Positions 28,024 through 36,964 of a stretch of 64,000 nt of DNA are shown in pieces. Both the position numbers and the translations under genes were made by a program. A model generated the notes under the pieces. The model was not told where the DNA came from, ran no database searches, and was given only the letters and a program-made list of their open reading frames with translations. Source of the stretch: Methylobacter tundripaludum SV96 (GTDB taxonomy: Bacteria > Pseudomonadota > Gammaproteobacteria > Methylococcales > Methylomonadaceae); the NCBI RefSeq assembly GCF_000190755.2, contig NZ_JH109152.1:2737576-2801575 (forward strand), written 5' to 3'. Every line of letters begins with the position of its first letter. The first letter of the stretch is position 1.

Positions 28024-28647
28024 ATGGCCCAATTTTTTGAAATACACCCGGAGAGTCCGCAGCTGCGCTTGATACATCGTGCCGTGGACATAATCCGTAA
28101 AGGTGGCGTCATCGTTTACCCGACGGATTCATCTTATGCGATTGCCTGCCAGATAGGCGATAAGCAGGCGCTGGATAAAATCCGTCGTATCAGACAGTTG
28201 GACGATAAACACAATTTTACTCTGGTTTGCAAAGATTTAACCCAGGTATCCATGTTCACCAAAATCAGCAATGATGCCTATCGGCTGATTAAGGCGTTAA
28301 CGCCGGGAGCCTTTACTTTTATTTTGGAAGCGACGCGCGAAGTGCCTCGCCGCTTACAGCATCCCAAGAAAAAAACGGTAGGCATACGGGTTCCCGATCA
28401 CCCTGTCGCTCAATTGCTGGTTCAGGAGCTGGGCGAACCCTTGTTTAGCTCTACCTTGATGTTGCCGGGGGAAGATGAGGCATTGACCGATCCTTACGAG
28501 ATCAGGAACAAACTTGAGCATGAGTTGGACCTGATAATTGACGCCGGAATTATTGAGTTTGAGCAAACGACTATTATCGAGTTTTCCAGTAGCGGCGTTG
28601 AGATCATCAGGCAGGGCAAGGGCCTTGCTCCGATGCTGGTCGGGTGA
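28024..28647 (+). CDS. YciO-type Sua5/YrdC family protein
   Basis: 207 aa. Single YrdC-like domain: VIVYPTDSSYAIACQIGDKQA, KIRRIRQLDDKHNFTLVCKD, LTPGAFTFILEAT, KKKTVGIRVPDHPVA. The family binds RNA and nucleotides. TsaC/Sua5 members make threonylcarbamoyl-adenylate for tRNA t6A. The DKHNFTL segment and length fit the YciO branch, whose role is less certain. It is followed 10 nt later by an M50 protease gene. Confidence 0.88.
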   Translation: MAQFFEIHPESPQLRLIHRAVDIIRKGGVIVYPTDSSYAIACQIGDKQALDKIRRIRQLDDKHNFTLVCKDLTQVSMFTKISNDAYRLIKALTPGAFTFILEATREVPRRLQHPKKKTVGIRVPDHPVAQLLVQELGEPLFSSTLMLPGEDEALTDPYEIRNKLEHELDLIIDAGIIEFEQTTIIEFSSSGVEIIRQGKGLAPMLVG

Positions 28648-28657
28648 GGATGCGGGC

Positions 28658-29317
28658 ATGATGGACGAATTGACACTTTTACAACGCATAGTGGTTTGGA
28701 TCTTGCCGGTGGTTTTTGCGATTACCGTGCATGAAGTAGCGCATGGCTGGGTGGCAAAAAAATACGGCGATAACACGGCTTCGGCATTGGGCCGGTTAAC
28801 CTTAAACCCGATTAAGCATATTGATTTGCTCGGCACCATTATCATCCCCGGTTTGTTATTGCTCTCCTTTACCGGATTTATTTTTGGCTGGGCAAAACCG
28901 GTTCCTGTCGATGCGCGGAATTTTAAAAATCCACGGCGCGATATGGCGATAGTCGCTCTGGCCGGTCCTGTTGCCAATTTGTTGATGGCGGTCGGTTGGG
29001 CGTTAATTGCCCGGGTAGGGGTGACGATAGGCGCGCAAACCGAAGCTATCTCATTGCCGCTGATTTATACCGGGATTGCCGGCATTTCAATTAACCTGGT
29101 GTTGGCGTTGATTAATTTATTGCCTATTCCGCCGTTGGACGGTAGCCGCATTTTGACGGGCATTTTGCCGAGTTATTGGGCGTGGCAATATAACCGCCTG
29201 GAACGCTTCGGATTTATTATTTTATTGGTGCTGTTATACACGAATGTTCTGGGTTCGATTTTGGCTTATCCGATGTTTGTTGCGCAGAAAGTGTTTTTTT
29301 CAATTGCCGGATTGTAG
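28658..29317 (+). CDS. site-2 protease family (M50) membrane metalloprotease-like protein
   Basis: 219 aa from ATG 28658 (MMDELTLLQRIVVW), GAGG about 7 nt upstream. The zinc-binding HExxH is HEVAHG near residue 27, and the third-ligand motif is LLPIPPLDGSRI near residue 155. About six membrane helices. This is the compact M50B type without PDZ domains, often found near scpAB in proteobacteria. The substrate is unknown. Confidence 0.9.
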   Translation: MMDELTLLQRIVVWILPVVFAITVHEVAHGWVAKKYGDNTASALGRLTLNPIKHIDLLGTIIIPGLLLLSFTGFIFGWAKPVPVDARNFKNPRRDMAIVALAGPVANLLMAVGWALIARVGVTIGAQTEAISLPLIYTGIAGISINLVLALINLLPIPPLDGSRILTGILPSYWAWQYNRLERFGFIILLVLLYTNVLGSILAYPMFVAQKVFFSIAGL

Positions 29318-29377
29318 ATTGATTTTTACCCTGCTTTCCAGGTTCCAGTTCCTTTTGCCGCATTTCGAAGCTTGAGC

Positions 29378-30322
29378 ATGAGCGAGAATAGGGATCAAAA
29401 TACGGCTGATGCTTTAGAGCAGCCGCCAGCCTCGGTCATGCCGTCGTCGGCAACTGCTCCATGCGTTGCTCTACCTCCTGATCTGACCTCCATGGATGGA
29501 GGAAATGCCGCAAGACTGCCGGGAGCAGGTGCGGCCATGCAGTCGTTCGCGATGGTTAACGGCGCACCGTTTAACAAACTGCCGGACGATCTTTATATTC
29601 CGCCTGATGCGCTGGAAGTGCTGCTGGATACCTTTGAAGGGCCGCTGGACTTATTGCTGTATTTGATACGCAGGCAGAATCTCGATATTGTTAATATACC
29701 GATCGCGCAGATTACCCATCAATACATCGCCTATATTCAGATCATGGGCGAATTAAATCTGGAGCTGGCGGCGGAATATCTGGTGATGGCCGCGTTGTTG
29801 GCGGAAATCAAGTCGAGAATGCTGTTGCCCAGACAGCCCGATGCCGAAGAAGACGAGGAAGATCCGAGGGCAACATTGATTCGCAGGTTGCAGGAATATG
29901 AGCTGATTAAAAATGCGGCTGAAGAAATTGATCAATTGCCGAGAATTGAACGTGATATATTTGAAGTCGGCGTCGATGTTTCGACACTAAAAAATGTCGA
30001 ACAAAATTTGCCGGACATCCAGCTAAAAGAAATGCTGTTGGCATTTCAGGATGTACTTAAAAGAGTTGAGCAGCTCAGCCATCATCAAATTACCAAAGAG
30101 CCCTTATCTGTCCGTGAACGCATGTCAACCATTCTGGAAAACCTTAAAGGAGCGGATAGTCTCCTTTTCTCGCAATTATTTATCCGAAAAGAAGGTCGAC
30201 ACGGAGTCGTTGTCTCGTTTCTGGCAATCCTCGAGCTCAGTAAAGAACGACTCATCGATATTATCCAGTCAGAACCCTTTGCCGAAATCCGCGTCAGAAC
30301 CGCCGGCACCGCCGGTAGCTAA
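29378..30322 (+). CDS. scpA: segregation and condensation protein A (kleisin)
   Basis: Kleisin subunit that bridges SMC dimers with ScpB in chromosome condensation. 314 aa. The core starts at about residue 75: DTFEGPLDLLLYLIRRQNLDI, ITHQYIAYI, LAAEYLVMAALLAEIKSRMLLP. The C-terminal winged helix is VVSFLAILELSKERLIDIIQ. The first 70 residues are an unusual extension, largely encoded by a copy of repeat R1 (29447-29545). ATG 29378 is preferred to the TTG two codons earlier. Confidence 0.93.
   Translation: MSENRDQNTADALEQPPASVMPSSATAPCVALPPDLTSMDGGNAARLPGAGAAMQSFAMVNGAPFNKLPDDLYIPPDALEVLLDTFEGPLDLLLYLIRRQNLDIVNIPIAQITHQYIAYIQIMGELNLELAAEYLVMAALLAEIKSRMLLPRQPDAEEDEEDPRATLIRRLQEYELIKNAAEEIDQLPRIERDIFEVGVDVSTLKNVEQNLPDIQLKEMLLAFQDVLKRVEQLSHHQITKEPLSVRERMSTILENLKGADSLLFSQLFIRKEGRHGVVVSFLAILELSKERLIDIIQSEPFAEIRVRTAGTAGS
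29447..29545. repeat. copy of dispersed repeat R1 inside the scpA coding region
   Basis: TCGGCAACTGCTCC...CTCTACCTCCTG (29447-29480) and CCATGCAGTCG (29535-29545) match the two halves of R1 seen at 16269, 17034 and 36737. About 54 bp of extra sequence sits between the halves. The reading frame stays open throughout. Confidence 0.8.
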
Positions 30323-30366
30323 GCGTGTACCTAAGTCCAGGCCTTCATCGCCGCCCCTCGATAGCG

Positions 30367-30401
30367 CCTGTCCTGAGTGCAGTCGAAGGGATCAGGATAG
30401 G
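30367..30401. repeat. palindrome CCTGTCCTGA...TCAGGATAGG between scpA and scpB
   Basis: 9 of 10 bases pair around a 15-nt loop that contains GTGCAGTCGAAGGG, a short motif widespread in bacterial intergenic repeats. It fills part of the 109-bp gap between scpA and the scpB start. Confidence 0.8.
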
Positions 30402-30431
30402 TCTTTTATAACTGAACAACGTGAAATTAAT

Positions 30432-31124
30432 GTGGAAATTAAACGTGTAGTTGAAGCAATTTTATTTGCTGCAAATCGCCCCATGACCTGCAAGCAGGTG
30501 CAGCAGGTTTTTCCTGAGATTGAACAACCGGAAATACAGGAAATACAGGCGGCTTGCGAGGCGATCAAAGAGGATTACAGGTTCAGGCCGGTTGAATTAA
30601 AACAGGTGGCCAGCGGTTATCGTTTTCAGGTCAGGAAGGAGTTGTCGCGCTGGGTATCGCGGTTGTTTGAAGAAAAGCCGCCAAAATATTCCCGTGCATT
30701 ATTGGAGACTCTGGCCATTATCGCCTATCGTCAACCGGCAACACGCGGAGATATCGAGGATATTCGCGGCGTCGGTGTCAGTTCAAGCATCATTCATACC
30801 CTGCTTGAGCGGGAGTGGATTCGAGTGGTGGCGCACAAAGAAGTGCCGGGCAGACCGGCCTTATACGGTACGACCAAACAATTTCTGGATTATTTTAATA
30901 TTACGTCATTAAATGAGCTGCCGACATTGCAAGAGATTCAGGAGCTTGACTTGTCGTTAGATACTACGCAACAACCCATGCAGGTAAAGAGTGAAGAGCA
31001 AGAAACAACCGAACAGATCCCCCAAACAGCCGTCGAGCAGTTCAGCGAAACAGCCGAGCAGATCACCGAAACCATCGGGCAGGCCGCTAAAACCATCGCA
31101 AGGCTCAGTACAACAACCGAATAA
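30432..31124 (+). CDS. scpB: segregation and condensation protein B
   Basis: Winged-helix partner of ScpA in the SMC complex. 230 aa from GTG 30432 (VEIKRVVEAILFAANRPMT). The frame is open well upstream, but that part is scpA in another phase and the palindrome. Core motifs: SRALLETLAIIAYRQPATRGDIEDIRGV, then LLEREWI and GRPALYGTTKQFLDYF. The last 45 residues are a low-complexity E/T/Q-rich tail that overlaps the rluB start by 134 nt. No strong ribosome-binding site is seen. Confidence 0.93.
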   Translation: MEIKRVVEAILFAANRPMTCKQVQQVFPEIEQPEIQEIQAACEAIKEDYRFRPVELKQVASGYRFQVRKELSRWVSRLFEEKPPKYSRALLETLAIIAYRQPATRGDIEDIRGVGVSSSIIHTLLEREWIRVVAHKEVPGRPALYGTTKQFLDYFNITSLNELPTLQEIQELDLSLDTTQQPMQVKSEEQETTEQIPQTAVEQFSETAEQITETIGQAAKTIARLSTTTE

Positions 31125-31986
31125 TCCTCCGAAGCAATCCCCCTCTTTGCAAAAGGGGCGGGGGGGGGCTGACGCTAATCAGTCAGTCGACGGAGAGCGT
31201 ATCCAAAAAGTGTTGGCGCGCGGCGGCGTCGGTTCCAGGCGGGAAATTGAGCGCTGGATAGACGAAGGGCGGTTGAAGATTAACGGCAAGCCTGTTGGCT
31301 TGGGCGATCGATTGAAAGCAGGGGATCATCTGTTGATTAATGACCGGGTTGTTCATTGGGAAAAATTTGTCGAACAGCCTACCCGAGTGCTGCTTTATCA
31401 TAAACCGGTCGGCGAGGTGGTGACCCGTCGCGACCCTGAAGGTCGGCCGGTGGTGTTTACGCAGCTGCCGAAATTGGCTATCAGTCGCTGGATAGCGGTT
31501 GGCCGCTTGGACATCAACACGTCAGGATTATTATTGGTTACCAATAATGGCGAACTGGCCAATCGATTAATGCATCCGTCAACGCAAGTGGAGCGTGAAT
31601 ACGCGGTGCGTATTTTGGGTGAGGTTTCAGATGCTACTCTGGCAAAACTCAAGCAGGGCGTGGAGCTTGAAGACGGCAAAGCCAAATTTGACGATATTAT
31701 ATTTTTCGGCGGCGAAGGCGCCAATAAATGGTACAACGTTATCGTTGCCGAGGGTCGCAACCGGCTGGTAAGGCGATTGTGGGAGTCGCAGGAGCTCATC
31801 GTCAGTCGCTTAATGCGGGTACGCTATGGGCCGGTGGTATTGCCGGAGCGTTTGAAAACTCATTCGTTTTATGAGTTGACCGATAAAGAGCTGGAATTGC
31901 TGTTTGAATTTGCAGGCATGGCAGGTGAAAAGCCAGTACACATAACCAAGCCCGAAGTTAAAGCGCATAAATCAGGAAAGCGATAA
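30991..31986 (+). CDS. rluB: 23S rRNA pseudouridine synthase RluB-type
   Basis: Forms pseudouridine in 23S rRNA (position 2605 in E. coli). 331 aa. S4-like RNA-binding domain (RIQKVLARGGVGSRREIERWI) at about residues 69-115. The catalytic motif GRLDINTSGLLLVTNNGELA holds the essential aspartate. VEREYAVRILG and NRLVRRLWESQ follow. The first 65 residues are a K/S/P/Q-rich extension overlapping scpB in another frame and ending in a palindromic repeat. GTG 30991 has AGG 6 nt upstream, and no ATG lies between it and the S4 domain. Confidence 0.9.
   Translation: MKSKKQPNRSPKQPSSSSAKQPSRSPKPSGRPLKPSQGSVQQPNNPPKQSPSLQKGRGGADANQSVDGERIQKVLARGGVGSRREIERWIDEGRLKINGKPVGLGDRLKAGDHLLINDRVVHWEKFVEQPTRVLLYHKPVGEVVTRRDPEGRPVVFTQLPKLAISRWIAVGRLDINTSGLLLVTNNGELANRLMHPSTQVEREYAVRILGEVSDATLAKLKQGVELEDGKAKFDDIIFFGGEGANKWYNVIVAEGRNRLVRRLWESQELIVSRLMRVRYGPVVLPERLKTHSFYELTDKELELLFEFAGMAGEKPVHITKPEVKAHKSGKR
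31136..31169. repeat. C/G-run palindrome inside the rluB coding region
   Basis: AATCCCCCTCTTTGCAAAAG then a G-rich run to 31169. It is related to the double element in ccmI at 44567-44647 and encodes SPSLQKGRGGA in the RluB N-terminal extension. Confidence 0.8.
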
Positions 31987-32049
31987 CGGCGCGGGTCGGA
32001 TTGCCCTAAAGGCGCGAGAGTTGGGTGTAATCCGATAGCTGCCGTTGAT

Positions 32050-32937
32050 TTATTTAGCCAAGACGACTTGGTTTCTGCCTTTGTTTTTGGCGGCATACAT
32101 GGCCTTATCCGCGCGGAGGATGAACGACTCGATCGTATCATTGGCACGTAAGGTACTGACGCCCAAACTTGCGGTGATCTTGATGGTTTCCATGCCGTAG
32201 GCTATTGTATGGTTTTCAATTGAAGTGCGAATGCGTTCTGCAAGCAGTCCTGCGCCGTTGGCATCCGTGTCGCTTAATAAAATTACGAATTCTTCTCCGC
32301 CATAACGGAAAATAATATCGCTATCTCTTAGGCTTTCTTTAATCCATTTTGCACCCAAAGCCAGCGTGATGTCGCCGCAGTCGTGGCCGTATGTATCATT
32401 GATGGTTTTGAAATGGTCGATGTCAAAGAAGATCAGCGATAAATTTTTGACATTGCGTGTGGCGAGGCTCATTTCCCGTTTAATAGTGTCATTAAACGAA
32501 GCCCTGTTATGGGTTTGAGTGAGTGGGTCCGTATAAGCCATTTTCAAGGCTTGATGAAATAAGGTCGCATTTTTCAACGGATAAATTAAACAGCAAAGTA
32601 GCGTTTCCAGTAACTGGAGGTCTCCATCGCTGAATCTATGATTACGCATCAGTTTTAATTCGCCCAGTTGTTGCTGTTCAACTTTAAGGGCGTAGTTGCA
32701 GGAGTGTCGTGTAAAAACCCCACTTTTTACTTCCAGAGCAAATTCCGTATTTGTATAAATAAAGGCGCTATGAGGAATCTTGTGTGCGATTTTGCTGCTG
32801 AAAATTGCGATCAGTTCATTAAATTCCAACGTCGTTTGTAAGGCGCTACTGATGTCGTAATTATCGAGGTTAACCGCTTTTGTTGCTTCAAAAGTGTTAT
32901 TACTGATAATTGCTAGGTTTGCTGATTTATGGTTCAT
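32050..32937 (-). CDS. diguanylate cyclase (GGDEF domain)
   Basis: Makes cyclic di-GMP from two GTP. 295 aa. The N-terminal ~130 residues are probably a GAF-like sensory domain (no membrane helix). The GGDEF domain starts with DPLTQTHNRASFNDTI and has FFDIDHFKTINDTYGHDCGD, the active-site GGEEF at residues 213-217, and an inhibitory-site RxxD (RDSD) five residues earlier. The enzyme should be active and feedback-controlled. It converges with rluB; the signal sensed is unknown. Confidence 0.95.
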   Translation of the reverse strand: MNHKSANLAIISNNTFEATKAVNLDNYDISSALQTTLEFNELIAIFSSKIAHKIPHSAFIYTNTEFALEVKSGVFTRHSCNYALKVEQQQLGELKLMRNHRFSDGDLQLLETLLCCLIYPLKNATLFHQALKMAYTDPLTQTHNRASFNDTIKREMSLATRNVKNLSLIFFDIDHFKTINDTYGHDCGDITLALGAKWIKESLRDSDIIFRYGGEEFVILLSDTDANGAGLLAERIRTSIENHTIAYGMETIKITASLGVSTLRANDTIESFILRADKAMYAAKNKGRNQVVLAK

Positions 32938-33384
32938 GGACGCTTCCTCGTAGATTGGAATTATTACGTTGCAATAACTAAAGCGAAGGATGTGCCATTT
33001 TTTAAAATATCAATAATAATCAATATATTGATGAATGTATTTTGATTTTCATTTGAGTGTCGTCATAAAGTTGACGCTGCAAAGTGGCAAGGGATTGCCG
33101 GTGGTGCGGCTTAAACGGTTGTTTTGCTGCCGTCATGCCTCATTCGATTGCCGGGCAATAATGGGTAATGGCGATTTGGATTTTGGTGTGAGAAGTTTGA
33201 GGATAAAGTAATGGCTGGTTTGAATTCTGTTTTTTACGCTCTGTAAGCGTAACCGACTAGATTGGCGGTCATAATAATGATAACGAAACAGCGCTTTTCA
33301 TGTAAAATGCGGACAGATGTGTTGGAATTTGCTGATGAATCAAGGGGGTGTAGCAAAAACCGCTACATTTTTACGATTGTTTGA
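32938..33384. other. intergenic region between the GGDEF gene and tRNA-Leu
   Basis: About 450 bp, no convincing gene. AT-rich start with GGDEF-gene promoter potential. At 33350-33366 GTAGC, 7-nt loop, GCTAC is followed by ATTTTTA on the plus strand and, read on the minus strand, lies just downstream of tRNA-Leu, so it may end the tRNA transcript or an unseen plus-strand RNA. Confidence 0.4.
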
Positions 33385-33471
33385 TGGTGCCGAGGAGAGG
33401 ACTTGAACCTCCACGGGGTTGCCCCCACCAGCACCTGAAGCTGGCGTGTCTACCAATTTCACCACCTCGGC
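33385..33471 (-). tRNA. tRNA-Leu (CAG)
   Basis: 87 nt with encoded CCA. Acceptor GCCGAGG/CCTCGGC, anticodon stem CCAGC-TTCAGGT-GCTGG with CAG at positions 34-36, long variable arm (TGGGGGCAACCCCGT), and T-loop GTTCAAGTC. Monocistronic. Confidence 0.96.
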
Positions 33472-33723
33472 AGAGGCTAGCTGTAAAAGCTAAAGTGAGC
33501 GCGCACTATACCTAGCCGCTTTGATTTTGTCAATTAAGCGTGGAGTTTTTACCTAAACTTAAATTATTTCGGGTTAAACGTAATGACGTTACCTGGAGCT
33601 AACGGAGAATAGTTTCTTTACATAAGACCCAAAAACTTTTCTCTTTCAATCCTAATCGATATACTAAGCCCATATATTTAAGATATGTTTATTGTATCCA
33701 CTCTCCTTTATTTGATTATTTAA

Positions 33724-35964
33724 ATGACATTGAAGTCTAAAAAAGACGTTGATTTTAATTCAACAAAAGATCCATATGCTCAGCGCGAAGCTGAGAAATA
33801 TGAGAACCCTATTCCCAGCCGCGAATTAATTCTCCAATTGATCGAGCATGCTGGAAAACCTCTGCGTCGTGAAGAAATCGCCGAGGCGTTTTCTCTTGAA
33901 GCCGAAGACCAGTTGGAGGCATTGCGCCGCCGTTTACGGGCAATGGAAAGGGATGGGCAATTATTATTTAATCGGGGCAAAAAATATTGTCTGGTTAATA
34001 ACGAAGATTTAATTGCCGGGCGCATTATCGGCCATGCGGACGGTTTCGGTTTTCTTAAGCCGGATGATGGGTCGGATGACCTGTTCTTATCGCCGCGGGA
34101 AATGAATCCGTTGCTGCACAATGACCGGGCGCTGGTGCGTATTGCCGGGGTTGATAAAAAAGGTCGCAGGGAAGGGGCGGTTGTTGAGATTCTACAGAGA
34201 AACACTCATCAGGTTGTAGGGCGGCTTTATAAGGAAGACGGCTTTACCTATGTGGTGCCGGATAACAAAAATATAGCGCAAACCGTTCTGGTTGAAAAAG
34301 GCGGTGTGGGCAAAGCAAAACAAGGGCAGATTGTTGTTGCGGAAATTGTCGAACAACCGACCAAGCTTCATCAGCCCATTGGCCGGATCATCGAGGTCAT
34401 GGGCGAGCATATGGCTCCGGGAATGGAAATCGATATGGCGATCCGTTCCTATGAGTTGCCTAATCAATGGCCCGATGAGCTGCTGGAAGAGATCAAGCCG
34501 CTTAAAAAAGAAGTGCCGGAGTCGGCAAAACAGGACCGGGTCGATTTGCGGAAAATTCCATTAGTCACCATTGACGGCGAAGATGCCCGCGATTTTGACG
34601 ATGCCGTTTATTGCCAGAAAACCCCCAAAGGCTGGAAACTGTTGGTTGCGATTGCCGATGTTTCGCATTATGTGCAGATTAACTCGGCGTTGGACAAAGA
34701 AGCTCAAAAACGCAGCACATCCGTATATTTCCCTGAGCAAGTCATACCGATGTTGCCGGAGATTTTGTCCAATGGCCTGTGTTCGCTTAATCCTCATGTA
34801 GATCGCTTGTGTATGGTGTGCGAGCTGTATATTAACGAGGAAGGGCAGGTTACCCGGTCACGGTTTTTTGATGCGGTGATGAGTTCTCACGCCAGACTGA
34901 CCTACAATGAAGTCGCAAAAATGCTGGTCGATGGCGATAAGGCATTAGCCGAGAAATATAAAGCCTTGATGCCGCACTTACAGGAGTTATACGCGCTTTA
35001 CAAGGTGATGCGGGTGAGTCGCGAACAACGCGGCGCGATGGATTTCGACACTCAGGAAACCCGGATTGTTTTCGGTGCAGAGCGTAAAATCGAAAAGATA
35101 GTGCCGGTAGTGCGTAACGATGCGCACAAATTGATTGAAGAGTTTATGATCACCGCGAACATGGCCGCGGCGCGTTTTTTAAATAGTAAAAAAATGCCCA
35201 AGCTGTTGCGGATACACGAAGGCCCAAGCGCCGATAAGCTACTTAACCTGAAAACCTTTATTGGCGAACTGGGCTTGAGCTTAGGCGGCGGTGCTAAACC
35301 AACGCCGTTGGATTATATGCATCTGATGGAGTCAATCAAAGACAGGCCCGATGCGCATTTGATCCAGACTGTCTTGTTGCGGTCGATGTCGCAAGCCGTC
35401 TACAGTCCCGAATTAAAAGGCCATTTCGGTCTGGCATTGGACGCTTACGCGCATTTTACCTCGCCTATCCGCCGTTATCCCGACTTGCTGGTGCATCGCG
35501 CGATCAGGCATTGTTTGCAGGGCAAGCCGGTGGAAAGCTTTTTCTACGGGGTTCCCGATATGGTCGTTTTGGGCGAACAATGCTCCGCCCATGAGCGGCG
35601 CGCCGACGACGCCACGCGCGATGTCGTGAGCTGGCTCAAATGCGAATACATGATGGACAAGGTCGGCGAGGAATTCCCCGGCATTATTTCAGCGGTCACT
35701 TCGTTCGGTTTTTTTGTTGAGCTGGCCGAAATCTATGTTGAAGGCTTGGTTCATATCAGTAATCTGGCGCAGGATTATTTTCATTTCGATGCAACCAGTC
35801 ACCAGTTAAGAGGCGAGCGCACCGGCATTAATTACCGTCTGGGCGATAGCGTCAAGGTCAGGGTCGCCCGCGTCGACCTGGACGAAAAGAAGATCGATTT
35901 TGAGTTGGCGCAAAAACAAGCCGCGATGGATACCAAACCTAAAAAGAGACGCCGTAAAAAATGA
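33724..35964 (+). CDS. rnr: ribonuclease R
   Basis: 3'-5' exoribonuclease that degrades structured RNA and rRNA fragments. 746 aa. N-terminal winged helix (RREEIAEAFSLEAEDQLEALRRRL), cold-shock domains (about residues 80-225), catalytic RNB domain with LVTIDGEDARDFDDAVYC (metal-binding aspartates) and HFTSPIRRYPDLLVHRAI, S1 domain (FPGIISAVTSFGFFVEL), and a short lysine-rich tail (KPKKRRRKK). It overlaps rlmB by 4 nt, the conserved pair. Confidence 0.97.
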   Translation: MTLKSKKDVDFNSTKDPYAQREAEKYENPIPSRELILQLIEHAGKPLRREEIAEAFSLEAEDQLEALRRRLRAMERDGQLLFNRGKKYCLVNNEDLIAGRIIGHADGFGFLKPDDGSDDLFLSPREMNPLLHNDRALVRIAGVDKKGRREGAVVEILQRNTHQVVGRLYKEDGFTYVVPDNKNIAQTVLVEKGGVGKAKQGQIVVAEIVEQPTKLHQPIGRIIEVMGEHMAPGMEIDMAIRSYELPNQWPDELLEEIKPLKKEVPESAKQDRVDLRKIPLVTIDGEDARDFDDAVYCQKTPKGWKLLVAIADVSHYVQINSALDKEAQKRSTSVYFPEQVIPMLPEILSNGLCSLNPHVDRLCMVCELYINEEGQVTRSRFFDAVMSSHARLTYNEVAKMLVDGDKALAEKYKALMPHLQELYALYKVMRVSREQRGAMDFDTQETRIVFGAERKIEKIVPVVRNDAHKLIEEFMITANMAAARFLNSKKMPKLLRIHEGPSADKLLNLKTFIGELGLSLGGGAKPTPLDYMHLMESIKDRPDAHLIQTVLLRSMSQAVYSPELKGHFGLALDAYAHFTSPIRRYPDLLVHRAIRHCLQGKPVESFFYGVPDMVVLGEQCSAHERRADDATRDVVSWLKCEYMMDKVGEEFPGIISAVTSFGFFVELAEIYVEGLVHISNLAQDYFHFDATSHQLRGERTGINYRLGDSVKVRVARVDLDEKKIDFELAQKQAAMDTKPKKRRRKK

Positions 35965-36707
35965 AGTTAAGCAAAATATACGGCATACATTCGGTACAGT
36001 CGGCTTTAGATTATTCCCCTAAAAAAATCGGTAAAGCTTGGATTGATAGCCAAAGACAAGACAAACGCTTGACGCAGCTAATCGATGATTTATTGGATTT
36101 GGGCATAGAACCGGAAAAAGTTGACCGGAAAAAACTGGATCGTTTTGCGGAAGGCAACAATCATCAGGGCATCGTTATCGAAGTCGAAATGCCCGGCGAG
36201 TTATCGGAAAGCGACCTGAAGGACGCGGTATTAACGCTGTCGGGAACACCTTTATTCCTGGTTCTGGATAATGTTCAGGACCCGCATAATTTCGGCGCTT
36301 GTCTTAGAACCGCCGACGCTACCGGCGTGCATGGCGTGATCATCACCAAAGATAATGCCACGGGGATTACTCCGACGGTCTGTAAAGTGGCTAGCGGAGC
36401 CGCAGAAACGGTGCCGGTTTATCAGGTGACTAATTTGTCCAGAACCTTGCGCTGGCTGAAAGAACAGGGCATTTGGGTTATGGGCGCGGCAGGCGAAGCA
36501 ACGCAGACTGCCTATCAAACCGATTTCACCGTGCCGTTGGCTTTGGTCGTGGGCGCCGAGGGTAAAGGCTTAAGACGGTTGACCAAGGAGCAATGCGATA
36601 TATTGGTCAAGTTGCCGATGCGGGGTCAGGTAGAAAGCCTTAATCTGTCGGTTGCGACCGGCGTGTTGCTGTATGAAACGGTGCGGCAGCGGTTACTTGC
36701 CAGTTAA
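35961..36707 (+). CDS. rlmB: 23S rRNA (guanosine-2'-O-)-methyltransferase RlmB
   Basis: SpoU/TrmH-type methyltransferase that modifies G2251 of 23S rRNA. 248 aa. An N-terminal substrate-binding domain (IYGIHSVQSALDYSPKK) is followed by the knotted catalytic domain: LVLDNVQDPHNFGACLRTADA, ALVVGAEGKGLRRLTKEQCD and LPMRGQVESLNLSVATGVLLYE. ATGA overlap with rnr suggests coupled expression. Confidence 0.96.
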   Translation: MKLSKIYGIHSVQSALDYSPKKIGKAWIDSQRQDKRLTQLIDDLLDLGIEPEKVDRKKLDRFAEGNNHQGIVIEVEMPGELSESDLKDAVLTLSGTPLFLVLDNVQDPHNFGACLRTADATGVHGVIITKDNATGITPTVCKVASGAAETVPVYQVTNLSRTLRWLKEQGIWVMGAAGEATQTAYQTDFTVPLALVVGAEGKGLRRLTKEQCDILVKLPMRGQVESLNLSVATGVLLYETVRQRLLAS

Positions 36708-36716
36708 GTTATAAAT

Positions 36717-36930
36717 ATTTACCACGAAGGCACGAACGACTGCATGGAGGCAGGAGGTAGAGCAATGCAGGAGCAATTGCCGAGAACAAGAAGGTTTAAA
36801 GAGCGGAAAGCTGTAATGCCGCAACTGAAAATACTTAGAGGGCATCTCTCTGTCATTTCACAATGACCTAAGACTGAGACGATTAGAAATCATCCAATAT
36901 CTTCGCGCTCTTCGTGCCTTCGTGGTAAAT
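36717..36930. repeat. 214-bp element with 20-bp perfect terminal inverted repeats, carrying a nested R1 copy
   Basis: ATTTACCACGAAGGCACGAA at 36717-36736 and its exact complement at 36911-36930 bound the element. Repeat R1 follows the left arm at once (36737-36787: CGACTGCATGG...TTGCCGAGAAC). The rest is non-coding. The arms belong to the family at 18766-18832. It looks like a MITE-like element, or a palindrome into which R1 was inserted, between rlmB and ccmA. Confidence 0.88.
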
Positions 36931-36964
36931 TATTTTAAATGATAGCGCAATCCTCAATTTAGTA

